The translations under genes and the position numbers were made by a program. A stretch of 64,000 nucleotides of DNA from Streptomyces sp. SCL15-4. Its GTDB lineage: Bacteria; Actinomycetota; Actinomycetes; Streptomycetales; Streptomycetaceae. The stretch is taken from positions 3,410,001 to 3,474,000 of the forward strand of contig NZ_JAOBTQ010000001.1 of assembly GCF_033366695.1 (NCBI RefSeq), in the 5' to 3' direction. This document shows positions 25,806 through 36,411 of the stretch, one piece after another (position 1 is the first letter of the stretch; the number at the start of each line of letters is the position of its first letter). Below the pieces are notes generated by a model. It searched no databases, was not told the DNA's origin, and saw only the letters and a list, made by a program, of their open reading frames with translations.

Positions 25806-27078
25806 GAGTCCAGTATCGCCGTCCGGTGTCCGGCTCCGTGCCGGGGGTGGGCGGCGGTCCCTGCTGGTCGCCTCCGCCACCGTGCTGTCCCTGTCCGTCA
25901 CCGCGCCCGCCGCCCTGGCCGCGCCGGCCCCCACGGCCACCCCGACGGTCACGCCCCCGGCGCAGATGTCCACCCTCGGCGGCGCCCGGCTCGGCATGCC
26001 CGGCACGCAGGTGAACCTCGCGCCCGGCGTCCCGGTGCTGCCCAAGGATGTGACCGCCCGCTCCTGGATCGTCTCCGACGCCGAGTCGGGCCAGGTCCTG
26101 GCCGCGCACAACGCGCACTGGGCGCTGCCCCCGGCCAGCACGCTGAAGATGCTGTTCGCGGACACCGTGCTGCCCCGGTTCCCCAAGGACACCCGTTACA
26201 AGGTGACGCCGGCCGACCTCAAGGGCGTGGGCGCCGGCTCCAGCGTGGCGGGGATAAAGGAGGGCGTCACCTACTCCGTGCGCGATCTGTGGCTCGGGGT
26301 GTTCCTGAAGTCGGGCAACGACGCCGTGCACGTGCTGTCCGCGATGAACGGCGGGGTGGGGCAGACCGTCGAGGACATGCAGGAGCACGCCGAGGAACTC
26401 CAGGCGCTGGACACCCGGGTGGTCTCGCCCGACGGCTACGACGCGCCGGGCCAGGTCTCCTCTGCGTACGACCTGACGCTGTTCGCCCGCTCGGGCCTGC
26501 AGAAGAAGGACTTCCGGGACTACTGCTCGACGGTCAGCGCCAAGATCGGCTCGACCGAGCTGCGCAACACCAACCGGCTGCTGAGCGGCGACAGCGACGT
26601 TCCGGTCTACCAGGGCATCGCGGGCGTGAAGAACGGCAACACCACCCACGCGGGCGCCACCTTCACCGGGGTCGCCGAGCGTGGCGGCAAGGTGCTGCTG
26701 GTGACGGTGATGAACCCGGAGAAGCACGAGCACAACGAGGTCTACAAGGAGACCGCGAGGCTGTTCGACTGGGGTTTCCAGGCGGTGGGCAAGGTGAACG
26801 CGGTCGGCGAGCTGGTGCCGCCGAGGAGCGCCGCGGCGGCCTCCGCCGGGCCGGACGCCGCCGCCTCCCCCGGGGCGGGTCCGCAGCAGTCGTCCGGCAC
26901 GGCCGGCGGACCGGGGGCGAAGGCCGTGGCGAGCGCCCCCGCCGGTTCCGGCTCCAGCGGCGTCGGGATCGCGCTGGCCGTCGCGGCCGGGCTGCTGGCG
27001 CTGCTCGGCGGCGGAGTGTTCCTGGTCAACCGCCGGTGGCCGCTGCCGGACCTGATGCGCCGCCGGTCCCGTCCCTGA
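25804..27078 (+). CDS. Serine-type D-Ala-D-Ala carboxypeptidase (S11)
   Basis: A 424-residue secreted penicillin-binding protein. The signal peptide spans about residues 18-45 (LLVASATVLSLSV ... ALA). The catalytic triad motifs are PASTLKM (SxxK) near 109, SGN in LKSGNDA near 170, and GVKNGNT near 275, where most family members have KTG. A Ser/Ala/Gly linker and a C-terminal membrane helix (GIALAVAAGLLALLGG) anchor it outside the cell, trimming peptidoglycan side chains. The start overlaps the divergent SCO4848-type gene; upstream codons remain open, so the start is not certain. Confidence 0.93.
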   Translation: MSPVSPSGVRLRAGGGRRSLLVASATVLSLSVTAPAALAAPAPTATPTVTPPAQMSTLGGARLGMPGTQVNLAPGVPVLPKDVTARSWIVSDAESGQVLAAHNAHWALPPASTLKMLFADTVLPRFPKDTRYKVTPADLKGVGAGSSVAGIKEGVTYSVRDLWLGVFLKSGNDAVHVLSAMNGGVGQTVEDMQEHAEELQALDTRVVSPDGYDAPGQVSSAYDLTLFARSGLQKKDFRDYCSTVSAKIGSTELRNTNRLLSGDSDVPVYQGIAGVKNGNTTHAGATFTGVAERGGKVLLVTVMNPEKHEHNEVYKETARLFDWGFQAVGKVNAVGELVPPRSAAAASAGPDAAASPGAGPQQSSGTAGGPGAKAVASAPAGSGSSGVGIALAVAAGLLALLGGGVFLVNRRWPLPDLMRRRSRP

Positions 27079-27952
27079 CCTCGGCGACCTCGGCGACCTC
27101 GGTCTCCTTGCTCTCCGTCGCCGTCCAGGAGGCACAGAACAGCACGATCTTCGCGGTGAAGTTGATCCACAGCAGCAGGGCCACGGGCACCCCGAACGCG
27201 CCGTACATGCTCTTCGCGGCCACACCCTGGACATAGCCGCTGAGCAGCAGTTTCAGCAGTTCGAAGCCGACCGCGCCGAGGAGGGCGGCGATCAGCAGGC
27301 GGCGGCGCGGCGGCTCGACCCCGGGCAGCAGGGTCAGGACGTAGAGCAGGACCAGGAAGTCGGCGAGCACGGCGACGACGAAGGCGGCGACCTGAAGCAG
27401 CGCGCTGCCCCAGCCGTGCTCGTCCAGGCCGAACTGCCGGGAGAGCAGGCCGACGGCGGCGGAGGCGAGGGTGGACGCGGCGAGCGTGACCAGCAGCGCG
27501 CCGCCGAGGCCGAGCAGGACGACGGTGTCCTTGACCTTGGTCAGGACCGGGTTCTCGTCCTGGTCCGGCAACTCCCAGACCGCGCGCAGGCAGTCCCGCA
27601 CCTGGCCGACCCAGCCGATGCCCGTGAACAGCAGCACCGCGCCCGCGATGACCCCGACGGTGCCCGCGTTGTCCACCAGGGAGCTGAGGTCCAACTGGTC
27701 GGACAGGCCCGGGAACTGGTCGGCGATCCGCTGCTCCACGGTCTTCTGGCGGGCCGGGCTGAGCGTGCCGGCGGTGACCGCGGCGGCCACGGTCAGCAGC
27801 GGGAACAGCGCCACGAAGCTGACGAACGTCATGGCGGCGGCCAGCCGGGTCCACTTCACCCGGTCCAGTCGCTCGTAGCACCGCCACGCGTGGGTGATCG
27901 TCAGCCGGGTGACGACCGGCCCGATGCCGGGCAGCTTCTTCAGCCAGTCCAT
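27026..27952 (-). CDS. YihY/BrkB-family membrane protein
   Basis: A 308-residue inner-membrane protein with about six helices. RLAAAMTFVSFVALFPLLTVAAAV and YVLTLLPGVEPP ... FGVPVALLLWINFTAKIVLF are typical of the YihY/BrkB family (once annotated ribonuclease BN), whose role is unclear. The C-terminus overlaps the 3' end of the carboxypeptidase gene by 53 bases in convergent orientation, with a 9-base repeat coding for an EVAEVAEV tail. The ATG at 27952 begins MDWLKKLPGIGP. Confidence 0.9.
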   Translation of the reverse strand: MDWLKKLPGIGPVVTRLTITHAWRCYERLDRVKWTRLAAAMTFVSFVALFPLLTVAAAVTAGTLSPARQKTVEQRIADQFPGLSDQLDLSSLVDNAGTVGVIAGAVLLFTGIGWVGQVRDCLRAVWELPDQDENPVLTKVKDTVVLLGLGGALLVTLAASTLASAAVGLLSRQFGLDEHGWGSALLQVAAFVVAVLADFLVLLYVLTLLPGVEPPRRRLLIAALLGAVGFELLKLLLSGYVQGVAAKSMYGAFGVPVALLLWINFTAKIVLFCASWTATESKETEVAEVAEVRDGTGGASGPAAATGG

Positions 27953-28037
27953 GATCCGACTCTGCCCGCTGCGCGGGGATGCCAACACCGCGTTTCTTCG
28001 CCGGAACGGTCATATGGGAGCGATACGGTCATCTGTC

Positions 28038-28793
28038 ATGAAGGATGCCACCGAACTGCCCCGGTCCCTGCTCGTCCTCGGCGGCACGTCCGAGATCGCG
28101 CTGGCCACCGCCCGCCGTCTGATCGCCCGCCGCACCCGCACGGTGTGGCTGGCGGGGCGCCCCTCGCTCGCGCTGGAGAACGCGGCCGGGAGCCTGCGGG
28201 CGCTCGGCGCGGACGTGCACACCGTCGCCTTCGACGCGCTCGCTCCCGAGACCCACGAGGGCGTTCTCGGCAAGGTGTTCGCCGACGGCCCGGTCGACCT
28301 GGTGCTGCTCGCCTTCGGCATCCTCGGCGACCAGGCGCACGACGAACGGGACCCGGTCCGGGCGGTGCGGGTCGCCCAGACCAACTACACCGGAGCCGTC
28401 TCGGCGGGGCTGGTCGCCGGCCGCGCGCTCCAGGCCCAGGGCCACGGATGGCTCGTCGTGCTGTCCTCCGCCGCCGCCGAACGCGCCCGCCGCACCGACT
28501 TCATCTACGGCTCCAGCAAGGCCGGCCTCGACGTGTTCGCCCAGGGCCTCGGCGACGCCCTGTACGGGACGGGCGCGCGGGTCATGGTGGTGCGCCCCGG
28601 CTTCGTCCGCACCCGTGGCACGGCGGGCCGGTCGCGCACCCCGTTCGCCACCACCCCGGAGGCGGTGGCCACGGCCATCGAACTGGGCCTGCGCCGCGAC
28701 GCGGAGACGGTCTGGGTCCCGGGCTCCCTCCGCCTGCTGACGACGGCGCTACGGCACACGCCCCGGGCGCTGTTCAGGCGCCTCGCGCTGTAG
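28038..28793 (+). CDS. Short-chain dehydrogenase/reductase, DprE2-like
   Basis: A 251-residue SDR. The cofactor motif is LVLGGTSEIALATARRL, the catalytic Ser region is VVLSSAAAE and the active site is YGSSKAG (YxxxK). GGTSEIA and the absence of an extra C-terminal domain resemble DprE2, the partner enzyme that makes decaprenyl-phospho-arabinose, but the DprE1 oxidase is not in the window. Other polyprenyl-sugar or general reductase roles are equally possible. Confidence 0.85.
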   Translation: MKDATELPRSLLVLGGTSEIALATARRLIARRTRTVWLAGRPSLALENAAGSLRALGADVHTVAFDALAPETHEGVLGKVFADGPVDLVLLAFGILGDQAHDERDPVRAVRVAQTNYTGAVSAGLVAGRALQAQGHGWLVVLSSAAAERARRTDFIYGSSKAGLDVFAQGLGDALYGTGARVMVVRPGFVRTRGTAGRSRTPFATTPEAVATAIELGLRRDAETVWVPGSLRLLTTALRHTPRALFRRLAL

Positions 28794-28810
28794 CCGCCCT
28801 CAGGAGCACG

Positions 28811-29392
28811 TCACGGCGCGACGCGCGGGGCGCAGACGTCCGCGTGGCCCGGCTGGGTCGGTACGACCGGCCCGCCGAACGTGTACTCGCGCAGCTTGCG
28901 CCAGACGGCGTCGGCGCCCTGTTCGTACAGCGCGAAGCCGGTGCACGGCCACGCCGCCTCGTAGTCCGCCAGTTCCTCGAAGGCGCGGTCCATCGCCGCC
29001 TCCTCGATGCCGTGCGCGACGGTGACGTGCGGGTGGTACGGGAAGAGCAGTTCGCGCGCCACCGGCCCGGACGCGTCCCGGATCGCCTGCTGGAGCCGGG
29101 CGCACGCCTCGGCTCCCTCGACGACGCGGACGTAGACCACCGGCGACAGGGGCCGGAAGGTGCCGGTGCCGGACAGCCGCATCGGGAACGGCCGGCCCGC
29201 CGCGGCGACCTCGGACAGGTGCGCGTCGACCGCGGGCAGGCCGGCCTCGTCCACCTCGGTCGGCGGCAGCAGCGTGACGTGGGTGGGGATGCCGTGAGCC
29301 GCGGCGTCGCCGAAGCCCGCGCGCCGCTCCTGGAGCAGGCTGCCGTGAGGCTCCGGGACCGCGATCGACACTCCGATCGTTACGGTCCCCAC
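28811..29392 (-). CDS. 2'-5' RNA ligase / 2H phosphodiesterase family protein
   Basis: A 193-residue protein with the two HxT motifs of the 2H phosphoesterase superfamily: THVTLLPP near residue 32 and HPHVTVAHG near 120. Members cut 2',3'-cyclic phosphates or ligate 2'-5' bonds; the natural substrate here is unknown. The GTG at 29392 follows AGGAG by 5 bases. It converges with the SDR gene, 17 bases apart. Confidence 0.85.
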   Translation of the reverse strand: MGTVTIGVSIAVPEPHGSLLQERRAGFGDAAAHGIPTHVTLLPPTEVDEAGLPAVDAHLSEVAAAGRPFPMRLSGTGTFRPLSPVVYVRVVEGAEACARLQQAIRDASGPVARELLFPYHPHVTVAHGIEEAAMDRAFEELADYEAAWPCTGFALYEQGADAVWRKLREYTFGGPVVPTQPGHADVCAPRVAP

Positions 29393-29540
29393 GTCGTCTC
29401 CTGTCGTCGCGTCTGTCGTCGTCTCGGCCGTCTCGCCCCGGCCGTTGGCATCGACTGTACGGCCACGGGTGTCCCGTGGGCAGGCGCGGCGGAAGTGATG
29501 TGCAGCGCTCTGCCCGCGCGGACCCGTGCGGTCGTACGCC

Positions 29541-32138
<2,598 letters not shown>

Positions 32139-32141
32139 TCA

Positions 32142-32230
32142 CGTTCGGCCCAGGCGCACGGCACTCTTACCGCTCGGGCCGCTCCCTGATGGTCCGTCCC
32201 ATCCCAGCGCGCCAGTCACGGCCCGGCTCT
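32142..32230 (-). promoter_or_regulatory. ZTP (pfl) riboswitch controlling glyA
   Basis: Read on the minus strand the leader has the conserved pfl elements in order: GCCGGGCCGTGACTGGCG, a hairpin ending in CCATCAGGGAGCGGCCCG, then a GCCTGGGCC pseudoknot partner. This matches the ZMP/ZTP riboswitch as I know it from glyA, folD and purine genes. A TACGCT box just upstream (about 32232..32237) suits a start near 32228. ZTP binding, which signals low 10-formyl-THF, would raise glyA expression. The element ends 34 bases before the start codon. Confidence 0.9.
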
Positions 32231-32331
32231 CAGCGTACCGGGCGCGCCGGGCGGGGAAGATCCCGCGTCCACCATGCGAGCGGGGTTAAGAAGGAGGTCA
32301 TCGTCGTATCCGGACCGATCCGGGAGAGTCC

Positions 32332-33543
32332 GTGACCGCTGCCGAAGAAGACCTCATCGCCCTCGCCGATGCGCGCTGCGCGCCCACCTACCATCCGCTG
32401 CCGGTGGTGCTCGCCACGGGTGAGGGGGCGTGGGTGACGGACGTGGCGGGGCGGCGGTACCTGGACCTGCTGGCCGGTTACTCGGCGCTCAACTTCGGGC
32501 ACGGCCATCCGCGGCTGGTCGAGGCGGCCCGGCGGCAGCTGGAGCGGCTGACGCTGACCTCCCGCGCCTTCCACCACGACCGGCTCGCGGCGTTCTGCGC
32601 CCGGCTGGCCGAGCTGTGCGGGATGGAGATGGTGCTGCCGGTGAACACGGGCGCGGAGGCGGTGGAGAGCGCGGTCAAGGTGGCCCGGAAGTGGGGGTAC
32701 CGGGTGAAGGGGGTGCCCGCGGAGATGGCGAAGATCGTCGTGGCGGGCGGCAACTTCCACGGCCGTACGACGACCATCATCAGCTTCTCCACGGACTCCG
32801 AGGCGCGGGCGGACTTCGGGCCGTACACCCCGGGGTTCGAGATCGTGCCGTACGGGGATCTGACCGCGATGCGGGCGGCGCTGACGGAGAACACGGTGGC
32901 GGTGCTGCTGGAGCCGGTGCAGGGCGAGGCGGGGGTGATCGTGCCGCCGGCCGGTTATCTGGCGGGGGTGCGGGAGCTGACCCGGGAGCGGAACGTCCTC
33001 TTCGTCGCCGACGAGGTCCAGTCCGGGCTGGGCCGGACCGGGCGGACCTTCGCGTGCGAGCACGAGGGGGTCGTGCCGGACGCGTATGTGCTGGGCAAGG
33101 CGCTGGGCGGCGGGATCGTGCCGGTGTCGGCTGTGGTGTCGAGCGCGGCGGTGCTCGGGGTGTTCCGGCCGGGCGAGCACGGGTCGACGTTCGGCGGGAA
33201 TCCGCTGGCCTGCGCGGTGGCACTGGAGGTGATCGCGATGCTGCGGACCGGTGAGTACCAGGAGTGGGCGGCCCGGCTGGGCGAGCGGCTGCACCGGATG
33301 CTGGCCGGGCTGCCGGCGACCGGCCGGGTGACGGCGGTGCGGGGGCGGGGGCTGTGGGCCGGGGTGGACGTCTCCCCCGCGGTGGGCACCGGGCGGGAGA
33401 TCGCCGAGCGGCTGCTGGCCCGTGGGGTCCTGGTCAAGGAGACCCACGGGTCGACGATCCGTCTCGCGCCTCCGCTGGTGATCGGCGAGGAGGACCTGGA
33501 GTGGGCGGTGGAGCAGCTGCGGGCGGTGCTGTCCGGGGGCTGA
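32332..33543 (+). CDS. rocD: Ornithine aminotransferase
   Basis: A 403-residue class III aminotransferase moving the delta-amino group of ornithine to 2-oxoglutarate. It shows YSALNFGHGHPRL, LPVNTGAEAVESAVKVARKW, the PLP Asp in FVADEVQSGLGRTG and the PLP Lys in VLGKALGGGI. The GTG at 32332 follows GGGAGAG. A strong AAGGAGG lies further up (about 32291) without a fitting start. Its stop abuts the stop of the convergent DUF1348 gene. Confidence 0.93.
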   Translation: MTAAEEDLIALADARCAPTYHPLPVVLATGEGAWVTDVAGRRYLDLLAGYSALNFGHGHPRLVEAARRQLERLTLTSRAFHHDRLAAFCARLAELCGMEMVLPVNTGAEAVESAVKVARKWGYRVKGVPAEMAKIVVAGGNFHGRTTTIISFSTDSEARADFGPYTPGFEIVPYGDLTAMRAALTENTVAVLLEPVQGEAGVIVPPAGYLAGVRELTRERNVLFVADEVQSGLGRTGRTFACEHEGVVPDAYVLGKALGGGIVPVSAVVSSAAVLGVFRPGEHGSTFGGNPLACAVALEVIAMLRTGEYQEWAARLGERLHRMLAGLPATGRVTAVRGRGLWAGVDVSPAVGTGREIAERLLARGVLVKETHGSTIRLAPPLVIGEEDLEWAVEQLRAVLSGG

Positions 33544-34005
33544 TCAGCGCAGAGGGAGGTCGATGCCGTGCTCGGCGGCGGGCCGGGGTCCGAAAATGCG
33601 CCGGTCGGATTCCTCGATGGCCACGTCGTCGATGCTCGCCTCGCGGCGGCGCATCAGGCCGTGCTCGTCGAACTCCCACAGTTCGTTGCCGTAGGAGCGC
33701 CACCACCGGCCGTCGGTGTCGCGGCACTCGTACTGGAAGCGGACGGCGATGCGGTCCTCGTGGAAGCTCCAGAGGCTCTTGCGCAGCGCGTAGTCCAGTT
33801 CGCGGCGCCACTTCCCGGTCAGGAAGGCGACGATCTCCTCCCGGCCGGCGAGGAAGTGGTCCCGGTTCCGCCAGACGGAGTCCTCGGTGTAGGCGAGGGC
33901 CACCCGGTGGGGGTCGCGGGTGTTCCAGGCGTCCTCGGCCGCCTGGACCTTCTGCCGGGCGGTCTCGGGGGTGAACGGCGGACAGGGCGGGCGGTCTTCG
34001 GGCAC
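33544..34005 (-). CDS. DUF1348 / SnoaL-like (NTF2-fold) protein
   Basis: A 153-residue NTF2-fold protein: [59 protein letters not shown] and [11 protein letters not shown], typical of the DUF1348 family (unknown function). The GTG at 34005 follows GAGGAG. It is transcribed away from a TetR gene across a spacer with two palindromes, so it is the likely target of that regulator. Confidence 0.85.
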   Translation of the reverse strand: MPEDRPPCPPFTPETARQKVQAAEDAWNTRDPHRVALAYTEDSVWRNRDHFLAGREEIVAFLTGKWRRELDYALRKSLWSFHEDRIAVRFQYECRDTDGRWWRSYGNELWEFDEHGLMRRREASIDDVAIEESDRRIFGPRPAAEHGIDLPLR

Positions 34006-34024
34006 GGCGGTCTCCTCGGCGGTT

Positions 34025-34040
34025 GAGAACGATCGTTCTC
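34025..34040. promoter_or_regulatory. TetR operator 1
   Basis: GAGAACGATCGTTCTC, a perfect 16-base palindrome, in the spacer between the divergent DUF1348 and TetR genes. It lies 19 bases before the DUF1348 start. Confidence 0.8.
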
Positions 34041-34059
34041 CATCGGTGCGGCTAAGGTA

Positions 34060-34075
34060 GAGAACGACCGTTCTC
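34060..34075. promoter_or_regulatory. TetR operator 2
   Basis: GAGAACGACCGTTCTC repeats operator 1 with one changed base, 35 bases away centre to centre. It overlaps the start region of the TetR transcript, suggesting autoregulation. Confidence 0.78.
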
Positions 34076-34102
34076 AACGTCAAGGAGACACGAGGAGTCC
34101 CG

Positions 34103-34675
34103 ATGCCCGCCCCCGCCACCGCGGAACGCGACCGCCTGGACCGCGAGACGCTGCTGGACACCGCCGAGACGCTCTTCTACGCGCACGGCGTCCAGGCGGT
34201 CGGCATGGACCGGGTCCGGGAGGCCGCCGGGCTGCCCCTGAAGCGGATCTACCGGCTCTTCGCGACGAAGGAGGACCTGGTGGTCGCCGTGCTCCGGCGG
34301 CGCGACAGGCGCTGGCGGGAGAGCCTGGCCGCGCACGTGGAGCGCGTCGCGGAACCGCGCGAACGGGTGCTGGCCGTCTTCGACTGGCTCGCCGCGTGGT
34401 TCGCCGAACCCGGCTTCCGCGGCTGCGCCTGGATCAACGTCCACGGAGAACTCGGCACCGCCTCCGAGGCGGTCCTGCGGGAGGTCCGCGCCCACAAACG
34501 TGCCTTCCACGGCCAACTGGCCGCCTGGGTCCGCGCCACCGGCCTCCCGCTCGCCGAGCCGGTCTGTCTCCTGGCCGAGGGAGCGATGGCCACAGCGGGC
34601 ATCATCCGCGACCCGTCCCCGGCCGGCCACGCCCGTACGGCGGTGGAGACGCTGCTCGGGGGCGCGGCGTCCTAG
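34103..34675 (+). CDS. TetR-family regulator, probably autoregulatory
   Basis: A 190-residue regulator. [20 protein letters not shown] and [22 protein letters not shown]; the C-terminal part ([14 protein letters not shown]) resembles TetR_C domains of YxaF/YcdC-type regulators. It lies downstream of the twin GAGAACG palindromes it likely binds. Its stop overlaps the stop of the convergent YgiC-like gene in the bases CTAG. Confidence 0.92.
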   Translation: MPAPATAERDRLDRETLLDTAETLFYAHGVQAVGMDRVREAAGLPLKRIYRLFATKEDLVVAVLRRRDRRWRESLAAHVERVAEPRERVLAVFDWLAAWFAEPGFRGCAWINVHGELGTASEAVLREVRAHKRAFHGQLAAWVRATGLPLAEPVCLLAEGAMATAGIIRDPSPAGHARTAVETLLGGAAS

Positions 34676-35856
34676 AGGATCACGTGCGGCAGGAAGCGGG
34701 CGTACTCGTCGGTGATCAGGCCGGTGGATTCGCGGATGCCGAGGCCCGCCGGTTCGCCGGCGACGATCCAGGTGCCGAGGACGACGTGGTTGCCGTCGAA
34801 GGTGGGCAGGGGGGCCAGCCGCTGGTAGCAGCAGGGGTCCTCGCGGGGGGCCGGCGGGGTGCCGGGTTCGTGGACGGTGATGCCCGCGCCCTCGCGGCCC
34901 AGCAGGGGCTTGGCGACGTAGCCGGTGGTGGCGGACAGGTCGCGGGGGCCGTCGAGGTAGGCGGGGAGGAGGTTGGGGTGGCCGGGATACAGCTCCCAGA
35001 GGATCGCCAGCAGGGCCTTGTTGCTCAGCAGCATCTTCCAGGCCGGTTCGATCCACAGGGTGCTGCCGGTGCCGCCGCCGTTGTCCAGCGTGTCCAGGAC
35101 GTGGCCGCCGAAGGCGTCGGTGGTGAGCCACTCCCAGGGGTAGAGCTTGAAGATGCCCCGGATGAAGCGGAGCCGGTTGTCGACGAAGCGGCCGGAGAGG
35201 GTGTCCCAGCCGATCTCCTCCATCGCGAGCCAGTCCGTGGCGAGGCCGGCCTGCTCCGCCGTCTCCTTCAGATAGGCGACCGTCATCAGGTCCTCCCCGA
35301 GTTCGTCGGCGGCGGAGTGCGCGAAGTGCAAAGGAGCGCCGGGCGGCAGCAGCGCGGCCTGGGCGCGCCAGGCCTCCACCAGGCGTTCGTGCAGGGAGTT
35401 CCACTGGTCCGCGCCGGGAAAACGTTCCTCCATCCAGAACCACTGCGGGGAGGCCGCCTCCACCAGCGAGGTGGGCGTGTCGGCGTTGTACTCCAGCAGT
35501 TTCGCCGGCCCCGTGCCGTCGTAGCGCAGGTCGAACCGGCCGTACACGGACGGCAGTTCGGCCCGGCGGTGCCAGGACTCGGTGACCGCGGCGGCCACCC
35601 GGTCGTCGGTGATGCCGAGGTCGGCGAGCCGGTCCTGCGCCACGATGTGGGCCGCCGCCGCCAGGCACATGCGGTGCAGTTCCTCGACGGTCTCCTCCAG
35701 CGCCTCGATCTCCTGGAGGGAGAAGACGTAGCAGGCGCTCTCGTCCCAGTACGGGCGCAAGGAGCCATCGGGGTGGCGGGTGAGGGGGTAGACGAGACCC
35801 TGGGACTCGACGGTCTGCTGCCAGCCGGGGCGGGGGGTCAGGGTACGGCGTTCCAT
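34672..35856 (-). CDS. Glutathionylspermidine synthase-family (YgiC-like) ATP-grasp protein
   Basis: A 394-residue ATP-grasp protein. The pattern VYGRFDLRYDGTGPAKLLEYNADTPTSLVEA is the family hallmark; WIEPAWKMLLSNKALLAILW, YVAKPLLGREGAG and LGTWIVAGEPAGLGIRES complete the ATP-binding half. Only the synthetase half is present, as in E. coli YgiC and YjfC, whose substrate is unknown; Streptomyces does not use glutathione, so another carboxylate-amine ligation is expected. It follows a lipoprotein gene by 13 bases. Confidence 0.88.
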   Translation of the reverse strand: MERRTLTPRPGWQQTVESQGLVYPLTRHPDGSLRPYWDESACYVFSLQEIEALEETVEELHRMCLAAAAHIVAQDRLADLGITDDRVAAAVTESWHRRAELPSVYGRFDLRYDGTGPAKLLEYNADTPTSLVEAASPQWFWMEERFPGADQWNSLHERLVEAWRAQAALLPPGAPLHFAHSAADELGEDLMTVAYLKETAEQAGLATDWLAMEEIGWDTLSGRFVDNRLRFIRGIFKLYPWEWLTTDAFGGHVLDTLDNGGGTGSTLWIEPAWKMLLSNKALLAILWELYPGHPNLLPAYLDGPRDLSATTGYVAKPLLGREGAGITVHEPGTPPAPREDPCCYQRLAPLPTFDGNHVVLGTWIVAGEPAGLGIRESTGLITDEYARFLPHVIL

Positions 35857-35869
35857 TCGTCCGCTCCGG

Positions 35870-36310
35870 TCAGCCGCCGGAGCTGCCGTGGCCGCCGCCG
35901 AAGCCGCCGCGGCTCACCCCGCTGTGGCTCCCGCCGCTGCCGTTGTCGTACGACGAGCCGCCCGAGCCGCCGCTTGTCGAACCTCCGCCCGATCCGCCGG
36001 ACTTGGTGAAGGAGCCGCCGTCGACCCAGCCGTTCTTCTCCTTGCCGTCGTAGTACCAGTCGGCGTCGGCCGGCCGCTTGGCGCCCTTCTTGACGGACCT
36101 CTTCCGGCCCGACGAGGAGCCGCCGGTCCCCGTGGTCGTCTTGCAGTTCTTGTCGGAGACGACCTTGTAGCCCTTGGAGACGTTGTAACTGTCGCGGTCC
36201 ACGCAGCGCTTGTCCGGATCGGACGAGCAGGCGGTGAGGGCGGCGGCCAGCAGGCCCACACCGCCCAGGACGACCGTGCCGGAGCGGAGTTGCCTTCCGG
36301 TCTGCGCCAT
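35870..36310 (-). CDS. Secreted lipoprotein, YgiB-like partner of YgiC
   Basis: A 146-residue lipoprotein with lipobox LTACSS near residue 28. After it come Cys-containing short segments (KRCVDRDSYNVSKGYKVV, DKNC), WYYDGKEKNGWVDG and a Gly/Ser-rich tail (GGSGGGSTSGGSGG and following). Pairing with a YgiC-type ATP-grasp gene repeats the E. coli ygiB-ygiC arrangement. GGGAG precedes the ATG at 36310. Confidence 0.82.
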   Translation of the reverse strand: MAQTGRQLRSGTVVLGGVGLLAAALTACSSDPDKRCVDRDSYNVSKGYKVVSDKNCKTTTGTGGSSSGRKRSVKKGAKRPADADWYYDGKEKNGWVDGGSFTKSGGSGGGSTSGGSGGSSYDNGSGGSHSGVSRGGFGGGHGSSGG

Positions 36311-36411
36311 GATGTGTCTCCCCCGTCGAGTGTGATGTCCGGCGGACAGCCTAGAGAGGCGGGCGGGCGCGCCCGACCCGGGGGTGGCTTCCGGCCGTCC
36401 GGCGCCGCGTC

